Source: an uncultured Collinsella sp. (lineage in GTDB: Bacteria > Actinomycetota > Coriobacteriia > Coriobacteriales > Coriobacteriaceae). Taken from it: a stretch of DNA of 28,063 nucleotides. How positions within the stretch are numbered: position 1 is the stretch's first letter; every line of letters starts with the position of its first letter. This document shows, one piece after another, positions 1-7,191 of the stretch. Below the pieces are notes generated by a model that did not search any database, was not told the DNA's origin, and worked only from the letters and a program-made list of their open reading frames with translations. Location of the stretch: contig CABQJJ010000016.1 in the NCBI GenBank assembly GCA_902464485.1, positions 1 to 28,063 on the forward strand. The letters are read 5' to 3'. The translations under genes and the position numbers were made by a program.

Positions 1-2
1 AG

Positions 3-746
3 CGCCATGCCGCCGTCGAGTACATCGTGGCGCACGGCATCGCTTCGTCCATTGAGGGGCGTCGCGCCATCATCGGTTCCGCGCACTTTGTATTCGAGGA
101 TGAGGGCGCGCAGCTCGAGTCCGACATTAAGGAGCAAATCGAGCTCCAGATGCAGGGCCTGTCGCCGCTGTACCTGGCGGTCGACGGCAAGGTCGTCGGC
201 GTGCTCGGCATCGAGGATCCGCTCAAGCCCGGGGTCCGTGAGGCCATCGCCGACTTGCATGCGCTGGGCGTCAAGCATGTCGTTATGCTCACGGGCGATT
301 CGGAGCGCACGGCCGAGCGCATTGCGCGCGAGGCGGGTGTCGACGAGTTTAAGGCCGAACTGCTGCCCGAGGACAAGTACGCGTATGTGGAGCGCATTAA
401 GGGCGAGGGGCGCCACGTTGCCATGGTGGGCGACGGCGTCAACGATTCGCCGGCGCTGGGCCTGGCCGATGTGGGCTTGGCCATGGGTGGCGGAAGCGAC
501 ATCGCCAAGGAGGTCGCCGACATCATCCTGGCGGATACCGATCTGGCCGCAATCGTGCGCCTGCGCCGCATGAGTCAGGGGCTTATCGACCGTCTGACGA
601 GTTCGTATTCCAAGGTGATGCTCACCAACTCGGCGCTGTTGGCATTGGGTATTACCGGCATGATCACTCCGCAGACGTCGTCACTGCTGCACAACGGCTC
701 GACGATCGCCTACAGCCTGGGCAACGCAAAGGCGTACCTGCGTTAG
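3..746 (+). CDS. P1B-type (heavy-metal) ATPase, C-terminal part, truncated by window start
   Basis: The reading frame is open from the first bases, so the true start lies outside the window. What remains is the C-terminal half of a P-type ATPase: part of the nucleotide-binding domain, the hinge motif MLTGDSERTAERIA (encoded near 286), the Mg-binding motif MVGDGVNDSPAL (near 424) and a final hydrophobic segment. GDGxNDxPAL is diagnostic of P-type ATPases. The short C-terminus with only one or two membrane helices after the P domain fits P1B metal exporters (Cu, Zn, Cd or Co) rather than P2 or P3 pumps. The phosphorylation site DKTGT and the CPx-type membrane motif are not in the window, so the metal cannot be named. 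An intrinsic terminator follows directly. Confidence 0.9.
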   Translation, partial: RHAAVEYIVAHGIASSIEGRRAIIGSAHFVFEDEGAQLESDIKEQIELQMQGLSPLYLAVDGKVVGVLGIEDPLKPGVREAIADLHALGVKHVVMLTGDSERTAERIAREAGVDEFKAELLPEDKYAYVERIKGEGRHVAMVGDGVNDSPALGLADVGLAMGGGSDIAKEVADIILADTDLAAIVRLRRMSQGLIDRLTSSYSKVMLTNSALLALGITGMITPQTSSLLHNGSTIAYSLGNAKAYLR

Positions 747-770
747 CAGACGTGTTCGCCCACGTTATCT

Positions 771-816
771 GGCCTGCGCCCAGACGGCATCGGTGTCGTC
801 CAGGCGCAGGCCTTTT
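771..816 (+). terminator. Intrinsic terminator of the P-type ATPase gene
   Basis: GGCCTGCGCC (771-780) pairs perfectly with GGCGCAGGCC (803-812), and TTTT follows at 813-816. The loop is 22 nt. It ends the ATPase transcript just before the promoter of the toxin-antitoxin pair. Confidence 0.8.
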
Positions 817-820
817 GCAT

Positions 821-849
821 TTGACCATTCGCTAGCCTCTCTATATAGT
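821..849 (+). promoter_or_regulatory. Sigma70-type promoter of the toxin-antitoxin pair
   Basis: The -35 box TTGACC (821-826) and -10 box TATAGT (844-849) are separated by exactly 17 nt. Transcription should begin near 856, inside the palindrome at 851-869. A GCTAGC half-site (831-836) sits in the spacer. Confidence 0.75.
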
Positions 850-850
850 G

Positions 851-869
851 TTGCTAGCGGTGCTAGCAA
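851..869. promoter_or_regulatory. Probable operator palindrome for antitoxin autorepression
   Basis: TTGCTAGC (851-858), a 3-nt centre GGT, then GCTAGCAA (862-869) form a perfect 8-bp inverted repeat over the predicted transcription start. Together with the extra GCTAGC at 831-836 there are three copies of the core. Ribbon-helix-helix antitoxins are known to bind such palindromes and repress their own operon; that this one does so is inferred from position. Confidence 0.65.
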
Positions 870-889
870 TTGAAGGGAGCGGGATCAAC

Positions 890-1243
890 GTGGGCGCTGT
901 TAGCGGCATGGCGCAGGTGAATGTTCGCGTAGATCGCTCGGTTAAAGAGCGCGCCGAGGAAGCGCTGCAGCTTTCGGGCAGGTCACTGCCCGAGCTCATC
1001 AAAAAGGTTGTGGCCAAGGTCGCGCAGGGTGGCGGGCAGTGCGAGGAAGTGCTTGCGGTCGTCGACAACCGGCAGCAGACCGTCGCGCACGATACTCCGT
1101 TCGCCGCATCATGGGCGGCGGCGGATCAGCTTTACGCGGACCTGGGCATCGCTACGTCGTCCGTATCCGACGATCGCGATTGGGACACAATCTATTCCGA
1201 AGCCATGGACGAGCGCTATCGCCAAAAGGGGATGATCCAGTGA
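890..1243 (+). CDS. RelB/DinJ-like antitoxin
   Basis: Small protein of about 117 residues with an N-terminal ribbon-helix-helix signature (AQVNVRVDRSVKERAEEAL, then SGRSLPELIKKVV), typical of RelB/DinJ antitoxins. The C-terminus is acidic and polar (SDDRDWDTIYSEAMDERYRQK), as expected for the toxin-neutralising tail. I chose GTG at 890 because GGGAG (875-879) lies 10 nt upstream. ATG at 908 gives a more typical family N-terminus but has poorer spacing. An upstream in-frame GTG at 848 lies inside the -10 box and can be excluded. The stop codon overlaps the toxin start (GTGA), so the two are translationally coupled. It should bind and inhibit the PIN toxin and repress the shared promoter. Confidence 0.8.
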   Translation: MGAVSGMAQVNVRVDRSVKERAEEALQLSGRSLPELIKKVVAKVAQGGGQCEEVLAVVDNRQQTVAHDTPFAASWAAADQLYADLGIATSSVSDDRDWDTIYSEAMDERYRQKGMIQ

Positions 1244-1755
1244 GTGGGGCGCCTCTCAAGATCATGGTGGACGCCAACGTATGGGTTGATTCGTTTTGCG
1301 TCGACCATGCCGAGTCGCTTGCCGCGCGTGCGTTTATTGGGCAGGCGACGGAGACGGGAGCGTTGCTGTTCTTTCCGGTGCATATCGCTAAGGACGTGCT
1401 GTACGTTGTCCAACACGAGCTCAAGCGTAGCGTTCTTGCCAGCGGGGGAGCGCTCGACGAGGCTTCTGCCCGCGCGATTGGCGATGCGGCGCTGGCGTTT
1501 GTTCGGAACATGACCGAAAACGCCACGGCCGTGGGCGCAGATGCGTCGGACCTTTGGCTGGCCGACAAATACTTAGCGCTCCATCGCGATTACGAAGACA
1601 ACTTGGTGCTCGCCGCGTGCAAGCGCGCGCAGGTCGATTACTTGGTAACTAACGATCGCAAGCTGCTCGAGCATGCCGATCTTGCAGCAAAGACACCTCG
1701 TCAAATGATGCCGATTCTTGCTTTGGCCGAACGCGGCGGCGCGGCTATCGGTTGA
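1240..1755 (+). CDS. PIN-domain toxin (probable RNase)
   Basis: 171 residues starting at a GTG that overlaps the antitoxin stop by four bases, with AAGGGG (1226-1231) as ribosome binding site inside the antitoxin gene. Acidic residues typical of the PIN fold are visible: Asp11 in MVDANVWVD, Glu60 in VQHELK, Asp120 in DYEDNLVLAAC and Asp139 in LVTNDRKLL. PIN toxins are Mg-dependent ribonucleases that cut tRNA, rRNA or mRNA; the target here is unknown. Pairing a RelB-type antitoxin with a PIN toxin, instead of a RelE-fold toxin, is a mixed arrangement. The order antitoxin-toxin and the 4-bp overlap are classical for type II systems. Confidence 0.85.
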   Translation: MSGAPLKIMVDANVWVDSFCVDHAESLAARAFIGQATETGALLFFPVHIAKDVLYVVQHELKRSVLASGGALDEASARAIGDAALAFVRNMTENATAVGADASDLWLADKYLALHRDYEDNLVLAACKRAQVDYLVTNDRKLLEHADLAAKTPRQMMPILALAERGGAAIG

Positions 1756-1767
1756 CGCGAACTGTTT

Positions 1768-1804
1768 GCGGGCCTCTTGGACGACGATGCGCCAAGGGAC
1801 CCGC
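1768..1804. other. Imperfect hairpin between convergent genes
   Basis: GCGGGCCTCTTGG (1768-1780) can pair with CCAAGGGACCCGC (1792-1804), with one mismatch and one G-U pair. It lies between the converging PIN toxin and the minus-strand gene, so it may end transcription from both sides. Neither strand has a clear T-tract after it, so I do not call it an intrinsic terminator. Confidence 0.35.
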
Positions 1805-1813
1805 GCCTGCTAT

Positions 1814-2248
1814 TTACAAAAGCTCGGCCTTAATGGCGGGACTTTCTGCGAGCTGTTCGGCTGCCTTTTCGTCGGAGCTGTCGAGTGCTGCCAGGCTGCG
1901 GTAGACCCACTCGTTGACCTGGGTGTTCTTGACGCCTGCGGTCTGCATGAGGGCACCTACCTCGCTGATTGCTGCGAGCAGATCGGCTTTGGGGCCCGCG
2001 AGCTCGACCTCGATGCCGTGGTAGGCGGTCACGCCACGGTTCTCGCTCACGTGGTCGATAAAGCCCTCGACGGTCTCAAGCTGCTGGGCAAGAGCGGCAT
2101 CATCGGCAGCGTCCAGCGCGACGAGTGCGTTCGATACCGTGAGGGCGGGATGTCCGCAGGGGACAAAGCCCTCGATGACATCCATAGCTTCGGTAATGGT
2201 TGAGCCCAGGCCTGCGAGGGCATTGACGAGTTGCTGTTTGGTATCCAT
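1814..2248 (-). CDS. Hypothetical protein, acidic and alpha-helical
   Basis: 144 residues, ATG start at 2248 with the purine-rich ribosome binding site AAAGGA a few bases upstream. I do not recognise the family. The protein is rich in Ala, Leu, Glu and Asp and appears mostly helical. It has no signal peptide or membrane segment and a single cysteine (VPCGHPAL). The pattern suggests a small soluble helical protein. The opposite strand also has a long open frame (1718-2203), but it lacks a ribosome binding site and has an unusual composition, so the minus-strand frame is preferred. It is monocistronic between the toxin-antitoxin pair and ssrA. Confidence 0.7.
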   Translation of the reverse strand: MDTKQQLVNALAGLGSTITEAMDVIEGFVPCGHPALTVSNALVALDAADDAALAQQLETVEGFIDHVSENRGVTAYHGIEVELAGPKADLLAAISEVGALMQTAGVKNTQVNEWVYRSLAALDSSDEKAAEQLAESPAIKAELL

Positions 2249-2380
2249 AACGGTCCTTTCGACGGGTCAATTTTGCTTGGCGAAAATATACGTGACGCGT
2301 TCGGTGGCAAAAGTGCGAAGTATGGTGCACATTAGGGTCTTCACAGCTCGTGCATAGAGCAGCTGTCTGCCTTTAGAACG

Positions 2381-2389
2381 TGGTAAGAT
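2381..2389 (+). promoter_or_regulatory. Possible extended -10 promoter for ssrA
   Basis: TGGTAAGAT has the extended form TGn followed by TAAGAT (2384-2389). No good -35 box is present. If used, it would produce a leader of about 90 nt before the mature tmRNA, to be removed by RNase P. The leader contains the two hairpins annotated separately. Confidence 0.35.
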
Positions 2390-2396
2390 AGCTATC

Positions 2397-2464
2397 CACG
2401 AGCGGGGTTCACCCCGCGTGTTCCTTGAAAAGTCGACGGTTATCGGGTGTTTGCAGGCCCGATA
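2397..2464 (+). other. Two hairpins in the ssrA leader
   Basis: GCGGGG-TTCA-CCCCGC (2402-2417) is a perfect 6-bp stem extended by CAC/GTG (2397-2399, 2418-2420). TATCGGG (2441-2447) pairs with CCCGATA (2458-2464). Neither is followed by a good T-run. They lie between the candidate promoter and the mature 5' end of the tmRNA. Confidence 0.45.
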
Positions 2465-2487
2465 CCATCCAGACTTTCCCGACATTC

Positions 2488-2851
2488 GGGGGCGACTGGT
2501 TTCGACACGATAGCTCTGAGAGAGGAAGCAAGCCGAGGTCTCCTCGCCTCGTTAAACAGGGGTACCGTCAAATTGAATTGACAACAACTCTTCTTTTGAG
2601 CCTATGGCTCTCGCTGCTTAATTTATAGCGGCGCGTCAACCCGGTGATTTCCCCGACACCGGCGCGACGTCATTTTAGGGGAATGCTCCTGCGCACGTAA
2701 TCGGTATGGCGCAGGCTAAGACCGAACCGGTTAGGTCACCGCGAGCGTGTCGCTGCGCGCAAAGCGTCCGAGACTAAATCAGCGACTGAGCTTGGAGATG
2801 CCAATCAGGGGGCTTTCGTGGACCGGAGTTCGATTCTCCGCGCCTCCACCA
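2488..2851 (+). ncRNA. ssrA: tmRNA (transfer-messenger RNA)
   Basis: The 5' end GGGGGCGACTGGTTTCGAC is the conserved tmRNA start. Its first seven bases pair with CGCCTCC (2841-2847) to form the acceptor stem, followed by A and CCA (2849-2851). The T-arm GGAGTTCGATTCTCC lies at 2825-2839. The internal tag frame most likely begins at GAC 2580 and encodes DNNSSFEPMALAA with stop TAA at 2619-2621; an in-frame TGA two codons upstream limits the start to ATT 2577 or GAC 2580. The ALAA end is the usual degradation signal. About 364 nt is a normal one-piece tmRNA length. It rescues stalled ribosomes together with SmpB, which is not in this window. Confidence 0.96.
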
Positions 2852-2859
2852 ATAGCTAC

Positions 2860-2895
2860 AGGCAGGTAGATACGTATATCTACCTGCCTTTTTAT
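2860..2895 (+). terminator. Intrinsic terminator of ssrA
   Basis: A 13-bp perfect stem, AGGCAGGTAGATA (2860-2872) with TATCTACCTGCCT (2877-2889), loop CGTA, followed by a run of T. It lies 9 nt after the CCA end of the tmRNA. Confidence 0.93.
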
Positions 2896-2902
2896 TTCAT
2901 GT

Positions 2903-3136
2903 CCGTACCGCGGAGAATCGAACTCTATGCAGGGCGCGAGCGTTAAGCAAACGCGAAGCGTTTGTAGCGAGCGGGCGAGGACGCCGGCAGGCGGCCGAAG
3001 CCGGTGCGGGTTCGCGAAGCGAACACGCGGATTCTCCGCGCAAAGCCGCGACCCAAAACGGATGCGATGTTTATCGAATTTCTGCCTGCCGTGCCCAGCA
3101 TCAACGGATCCCCCGTACCGCGGAGAATTGAACTCT
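2903..3136. repeat. Pair of 24-bp direct repeats carrying an antisense copy of the tmRNA T-arm
   Basis: The 24-mer beginning CCGTACCGCGGAGAAT occurs at 2903-2926 and again at 3113-3136, exactly 210 bp apart, with one difference (C/T at 2919/3129). Of it, 17 bases (2909-2925) are the exact reverse complement of tmRNA positions 2826-2842. Between the copies lie two GC-rich hairpins (CAAACGC-GAA-GCGTTTG at 2948-2964 and GTTCGC-GAA-GCGAAC near 3010-3024) and a sense-orientation fragment GATTCTCCGCGC (3030-3041). This fills most of the gap between ssrA and the patatin gene. I see no protein gene in it; open frames here are by-products of the GC-rich repeats. Confidence 0.75.
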
Positions 3137-3209
3137 GCTCCAAAACCCATGCGCTCTCCTCTGCAAAACTGGGTAGAAGAAGGCCAAAACGAAACAGCAG
3201 GAGGTCAAC

Positions 3210-4088
3210 ATGACTGCAGAAGATAAGGCAAAGAACGCCGGCAAGGTCGCGCTCGTTTTGGAGGGCGGCAGTTTTCGCGGGCAGTTTACCGCGGGCGTGC
3301 TCGACGTTCTCATGGAGGCAGGCGTCGAGATCCCGGCGGTATATGGCGTATCGGCCGGCGCCCTCAACGGCGTGAACTACAAGTCGCATCAGATCGGCCG
3401 TGCCAACCGCATCAACCTGGCTTTCTGCAACGACAACCGTTTCATGGGCGCCGCATCGTTTGCGTCTACGGGCTCCATCGTGGGTTACGACTTTATCTTC
3501 AACGATGTCCAGGACCGCCTGGATCCCTTTGACAACGAGGCATTCGACGCGAGCCCCATCGAGATGTACGCCGTCGCGACGGACATGCTCTTTGGAACTG
3601 CTGCATACCTGCCGGTCAAAAGCGCCGTGCTCGACCTCGATGCCGTGCGCGCCTCGACGTCGCTGCCGCTGGTGACGCCGCCGGTCGAGATCGACGGGCA
3701 CAAATACGTCGACGGCGGCGTAGCCGATTCGGTCCCCATCGAGCACGTGCTGGAGGAGGCGGGCTTCGATCGCGCGGTTGTTATTGTCACACAGGACCGC
3801 TCGTACGAGAAAAAGCCCTACGAGTTTATGCCTGCCGCACGCGCCCGCTATGCCGACTATCCCTACCTGCTCGAGGCTATCGAGACGCGCCACGACCGCT
3901 ATAACATCCAACGCATGCACCTGTGGAAGTATGAGCGCGAGGGACGCGCGCTGGTTGTTGCTCCGCAAAAGCCGGTCGAGGTCGGTCACGTCGAGCACGA
4001 CCCGGCAAAGCTTCTCGACCTGTATATTCAGGGTCGTCAGGAGGCAAAGCGTCTGTTGAGTGATATCGAGGCATTTGTCGAGCGCTAG
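3210..4088 (+). CDS. Patatin-like phospholipase family protein
   Basis: 292 residues, ATG start with a strong AGGAGG box (3201-3206). The patatin signature is complete: oxyanion loop GGSFRG (residues 19-24), nucleophile elbow GVSAG with Ser48, and the DGG motif with Asp168, giving the Ser-Asp dyad. Family members hydrolyse acyl esters of phospholipids or other lipids. This protein resembles the cytosolic bacterial group (RssA/YjjU-like) because it has no signal peptide or membrane segment. Its substrate is unknown. It appears monocistronic: the tmRNA repeats lie upstream and the ribosomal promoter downstream. A small palindrome TGTCGCGACA (4089-4098) directly follows the stop, but I see no clear terminator. 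Confidence 0.88.
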   Translation: MTAEDKAKNAGKVALVLEGGSFRGQFTAGVLDVLMEAGVEIPAVYGVSAGALNGVNYKSHQIGRANRINLAFCNDNRFMGAASFASTGSIVGYDFIFNDVQDRLDPFDNEAFDASPIEMYAVATDMLFGTAAYLPVKSAVLDLDAVRASTSLPLVTPPVEIDGHKYVDGGVADSVPIEHVLEEAGFDRAVVIVTQDRSYEKKPYEFMPAARARYADYPYLLEAIETRHDRYNIQRMHLWKYEREGRALVVAPQKPVEVGHVEHDPAKLLDLYIQGRQEAKRLLSDIEAFVER

Positions 4089-4151
4089 TGTCGCGACATC
4101 ATGATCGATGGACGACATGTGCAGAAACTCTGGTCAGAGCCAAAATACCTG

Positions 4152-4179
4152 TTGACTCGGGAGACGAGCGGGGTAATAT
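4152..4179 (+). promoter_or_regulatory. Promoter of the rplM-rpsI operon
   Basis: -35 TTGACT (4152-4157), 16-nt spacer, -10 TAATAT (4174-4179). This predicts a start near 4186 and a leader of about 60 nt before rplM. Confidence 0.75.
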
Positions 4180-4245
4180 GGACGGGTTACTTGCAGAGCC
4201 CCGTGAATCTCTGTAACAACACGTACTGTACATGGAGGAGTCTAA

Positions 4246-4689
4246 GTGATTTCGAAATCGACTCACTACGCCAAGCAGGGCGAGGTCCAGCGCAACTGGG
4301 TTCTCGTCGACGCCGATGGTGCTGTCCTGGGCCGTCTTGCCACCCAGATCGCAATGATTCTGCGCGGTAAGAACAAGCCCCAGTTCACGCCCAACAGCGA
4401 CTGCGGCGACTTCGTTGTCGTCATCAACGCCGATAAGGTCCAGCTTACCGGTAACAAGGCCGACACGAAGACCTATTATCGCCACAGCGGCTACAACGGC
4501 GGCCTCAAGGCTGAGAGCTTCCGCCAGGCTATGGAGAAGCACCCGGAGAAGGTCATCGAGCGCGCCGTTCGCGGCATGCTGCCCAAGACCACCCTCGGCC
4601 GTGCCCAGATGACCAAGCTTAAGGTCTACGCTGGTGCCGAGCATCCGCATGCTGCCCAGAACCCCACGAAGATTGAGCTGGAGGCTTAA
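4246..4689 (+). CDS. rplM: 50S ribosomal protein L13
   Basis: 147 residues, the normal L13 length. Characteristic stretches are WVLVDADGAVLGRLAT near the N-terminus, GDFVVVINADKVQLTGNK, YYRHSGYNGG and VRGMLPKTTLGR in the second half. The start is GTG at 4246, with GGAGGAG (4234-4240) five bases upstream; no ATG in frame fits the family N-terminus. L13 is an early-assembly protein of the large subunit. It is followed after two bases by rpsI, the universal bacterial order, so the two are co-transcribed. Confidence 0.97.
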   Translation: MISKSTHYAKQGEVQRNWVLVDADGAVLGRLATQIAMILRGKNKPQFTPNSDCGDFVVVINADKVQLTGNKADTKTYYRHSGYNGGLKAESFRQAMEKHPEKVIERAVRGMLPKTTLGRAQMTKLKVYAGAEHPHAAQNPTKIELEA

Positions 4690-4691
4690 AG

Positions 4692-5087
<396 letters not shown>

Positions 5088-5118
5088 GGTTTTATCTCCT
5101 TACGAGATACAATGTACA

Positions 5119-5160
5119 AGCGGGGCCTGCCGATTGCTCGGCGGGTCCCGCTTTTCTTTT
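5119..5160 (+). terminator. Intrinsic terminator of rplM-rpsI
   Basis: AGCGGGGCCTGCCGA (5119-5133), loop TTGC, and TCGGCGGGTCCCGCT (5138-5152) form a 15-bp stem with two G-U pairs, followed by a T-rich tract interrupted by one C. Confidence 0.92.
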
Positions 5161-5210
5161 TCGACTAGGGCGGGCGACTGCGATTCGTCTGCTAGGGAAG
5201 GAGCAATCCT

Positions 5211-6548
5211 ATGCCCCAGAACATTTTTGGCACCGATGGTGTCCGTGGCGTCGCCAACGCCGATCTAACTTGCGAACTCGCCTTTCGTTTAGGTCGCGCT
5301 GCGACAAGGTTCCTAGGACCCGATATTTGCGTTGGACGCGACACGCGCCTTTCGGGCACCATGCTCGAGAGTGCTCTGACCGCCGGCATTATGGCCGAGG
5401 GCGGCCGTCCGCATTGCTGTGGCGTGATTCCCACACCTGCCGTGGCGTTGCTCACCGTCCAAAACGAGCTCGACGGCGGCATCGTCATCTCTGCATCGCA
5501 CAATCCGCCCGAGTTCAACGGTATCAAGTTCTTTAGCCGCAAGGGTATGAAGCTCCCCGACGCCGTCGAAGAAGAGATCAGCGCTTGGGTTATGTCCGAG
5601 GAATCCATGGCTGCCGATACGCTGCCGACCGGTGCCGGTGTGGGTCATATCGTAAAGATGAAGGATGCCCGCAAGGCATATGTCGACCATGCCATCAATA
5701 CGCTCGACGGCCTTAAGCTCGACGGCCTCGTCGTCGCCGTCGACTGCGGACATGGTGCATCCTGCCAGACCACGCCCGCCGCGCTTCAGCGCTTGGGTGC
5801 AACGGTTCATGCCATCAACACCGATTACTGCGGCACTGACATTAACGTTGAGTGCGGTTCCACCCATCTTGGGCCCCTGCGCGAGCTCGTTCTGCGCACC
5901 CACGCCGACATTGGCTTGGCTCACGACGGCGATGCCGATCGCGTGTTGTTTGTGGACAGTGAAGGCAACGAGATTGACGGCGACTACATTCTCGCAATCT
6001 GCGGCTCTGACCTCGCCGCTCGTGGCAAGCTTGTCAACTCAGAGATCGTCTCTACCGTCATGTGTAACTTGGGCTTCTCCATTGCTATGAAGGAGCAGGG
6101 CTTTGAGATGGTCCAGACCGCCGTGGGCGATCGTTATGTTCTTGAACGCATGCTTGCGGACGGCGCTGTCATTGGCGGCGAGCAGTCCGGTCACATCATC
6201 TTCCTGGAGCACAATACCACCGGTGATGGCTTGGTTACGGCGCTTCAGCTGCTTTCTGTCGTAAAGCGCACCGGCCGCACCCTCACCGACCTTGCCGGCA
6301 TCATGAAGAAGTACCCGCAGGTGCTTGTCAACGTGCATTCCGACAACAAGGCCGGCCTGGACGATTGTCAGCCCATTTGGGACGCTGTCGCTGCCGCCGA
6401 GAAGGAGCTCAACGGCCGCGGCCGCATCTTGGTGCGCCCGAGTGGTACCGAGCCGCTGGTTCGTGTGATGGCCGAGGCCGAGACGCACGAGCTGACCCAG
6501 CGTGTGGTCGACGACATCGTCGAGGTTGTCAAGCGCGAACTTCCTTAA
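5211..6548 (+). CDS. glmM: Phosphoglucosamine mutase
   Basis: 445 residues, the standard GlmM length. It converts glucosamine-6-phosphate to glucosamine-1-phosphate for UDP-GlcNAc and peptidoglycan synthesis in the cytoplasm. Visible motifs are N-terminal FGTDGVRG, the catalytic loop ISASHNPPEFNGIK with the phosphorylated serine as Ser96, the Mg-binding loop HDGDADR with Asp239, Asp241 and Asp243, the sugar loop GGEQSGHI and the phosphate-binding loop RPSGTEPLVRVMAE. The start ATG has GGAAGGAG (5196-5203) upstream. It follows the rpsI terminator and precedes a PTS EIIA and nagB, which also act on glucosamine-6-phosphate or its uptake. Confidence 0.97.
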   Translation: MPQNIFGTDGVRGVANADLTCELAFRLGRAATRFLGPDICVGRDTRLSGTMLESALTAGIMAEGGRPHCCGVIPTPAVALLTVQNELDGGIVISASHNPPEFNGIKFFSRKGMKLPDAVEEEISAWVMSEESMAADTLPTGAGVGHIVKMKDARKAYVDHAINTLDGLKLDGLVVAVDCGHGASCQTTPAALQRLGATVHAINTDYCGTDINVECGSTHLGPLRELVLRTHADIGLAHDGDADRVLFVDSEGNEIDGDYILAICGSDLAARGKLVNSEIVSTVMCNLGFSIAMKEQGFEMVQTAVGDRYVLERMLADGAVIGGEQSGHIIFLEHNTTGDGLVTALQLLSVVKRTGRTLTDLAGIMKKYPQVLVNVHSDNKAGLDDCQPIWDAVAAAEKELNGRGRILVRPSGTEPLVRVMAEAETHELTQRVVDDIVEVVKRELP

Positions 6549-6619
6549 TGGTCAAAAACCAGTGCCAAGTGGTAAACTGATAAGACTGTATTTGATTATT
6601 GGTATGTCCAAGGGGGAGC

Positions 6620-7117
6620 ATGTTCACTAAAGTCCTAAGGTCTTTTGGTATGCGTGGTCGAGTCCTTACGCTGGATGCTCCCATCTCGGGCGATGTCATT
6701 CCGCTTTCCGAGGTAAACGACCAAACGTTTGCCACTGGCCTTCTGGGCCAAGGAGTGGCCATTCGGCCTACTGGTGCGCGCGTGGTTGCTCCTGCTGACG
6801 CAAAAGTTGAGGCTATCTTCCCGACGGGGCATGCTGTGGCCCTCAGTACGGTCGATGGCCTGGATGTACTTATTCACGTGGGACTCGATACCGTCAGGCT
6901 CGAGGGCAAGCATTTTTCCGTTCATGCTCAGGTGGGCGATATCGTGCACAAGGGTGATGTGCTTATCGAGTTTGATCGTGAGTCGATCGAAGCCGAGGGT
7001 TACGATGTGACGGTGCCCATTCTGGTGTGCAACTCGGTAGAGTTCTCAAGCATCAAGGGCTCTGTTGGCGGGCATGTCGATGAGATGGATCAGCTTATCG
7101 TCGCCCGCGAACGATAA
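6620..7117 (+). CDS. PTS glucose-family EIIA protein, free-standing
   Basis: 165 residues resembling E. coli Crr and other glucose-type EIIA proteins. The core runs from LDAPISGDVIPLSEV through GQGVAIRPTG and VVAPADAKVEAIFPTGHAVAL to LIHVGLDTVRLEGKHF. His86 in VLIHVGLDT corresponds to the phosphorylated histidine, and His71 in TGHAVAL to its partner. It receives phosphate from HPr and passes it to EIIB domains. The start is uncertain: ATG 6620 has AGGGGG only three bases upstream, whereas ATG 6650 has TAAGG nine bases upstream and still leaves the whole domain. No EIIB or EIIC is fused or adjacent, so it probably serves EIIBC proteins elsewhere, such as the one at 24197-25666 that lacks an EIIA. 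Confidence 0.92.
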   Translation: MFTKVLRSFGMRGRVLTLDAPISGDVIPLSEVNDQTFATGLLGQGVAIRPTGARVVAPADAKVEAIFPTGHAVALSTVDGLDVLIHVGLDTVRLEGKHFSVHAQVGDIVHKGDVLIEFDRESIEAEGYDVTVPILVCNSVEFSSIKGSVGGHVDEMDQLIVARER

Positions 7118-7157
7118 GCGCTCCTTGGGGCTTAAAATCTACAATTCGAACACGATT

Positions 7158-7191
7158 ACGGAGGGCGCCCTTGAAAGAGGGCGCCCTCCGT
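7158..7191 (+). terminator. Perfect 14-bp hairpin after the EIIA gene, probable terminator
   Basis: ACGGAGGGCGCCCT (7158-7171), loop TGAAAG, AGGGCGCCCTCCGT (7178-7191). The stem is perfect and very GC-rich, but GGCAAGATT follows instead of a T-run. It may end the EIIA transcript or form part of a structured leader for nagB. Confidence 0.55.

Noticed and set aside
1768..1804. Intrinsic terminator between the PIN toxin and the minus-strand gene
   Set aside because: The stem has a mismatch and no T-run on either strand, so it is listed only as a hairpin.
2779..3150. Open frame of 123 residues antisense to the tmRNA 3' end
   Set aside because: The product contains GAENRTPV, a familiar artefact of translating antisense tRNA-like ends; it has no ribosome binding site and lies across ssrA and its terminator.
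2943..4118. 391-residue open frame on the minus strand
   Set aside because: It lies opposite the patatin gene, which has all catalytic motifs; the frame is a by-product of high GC.
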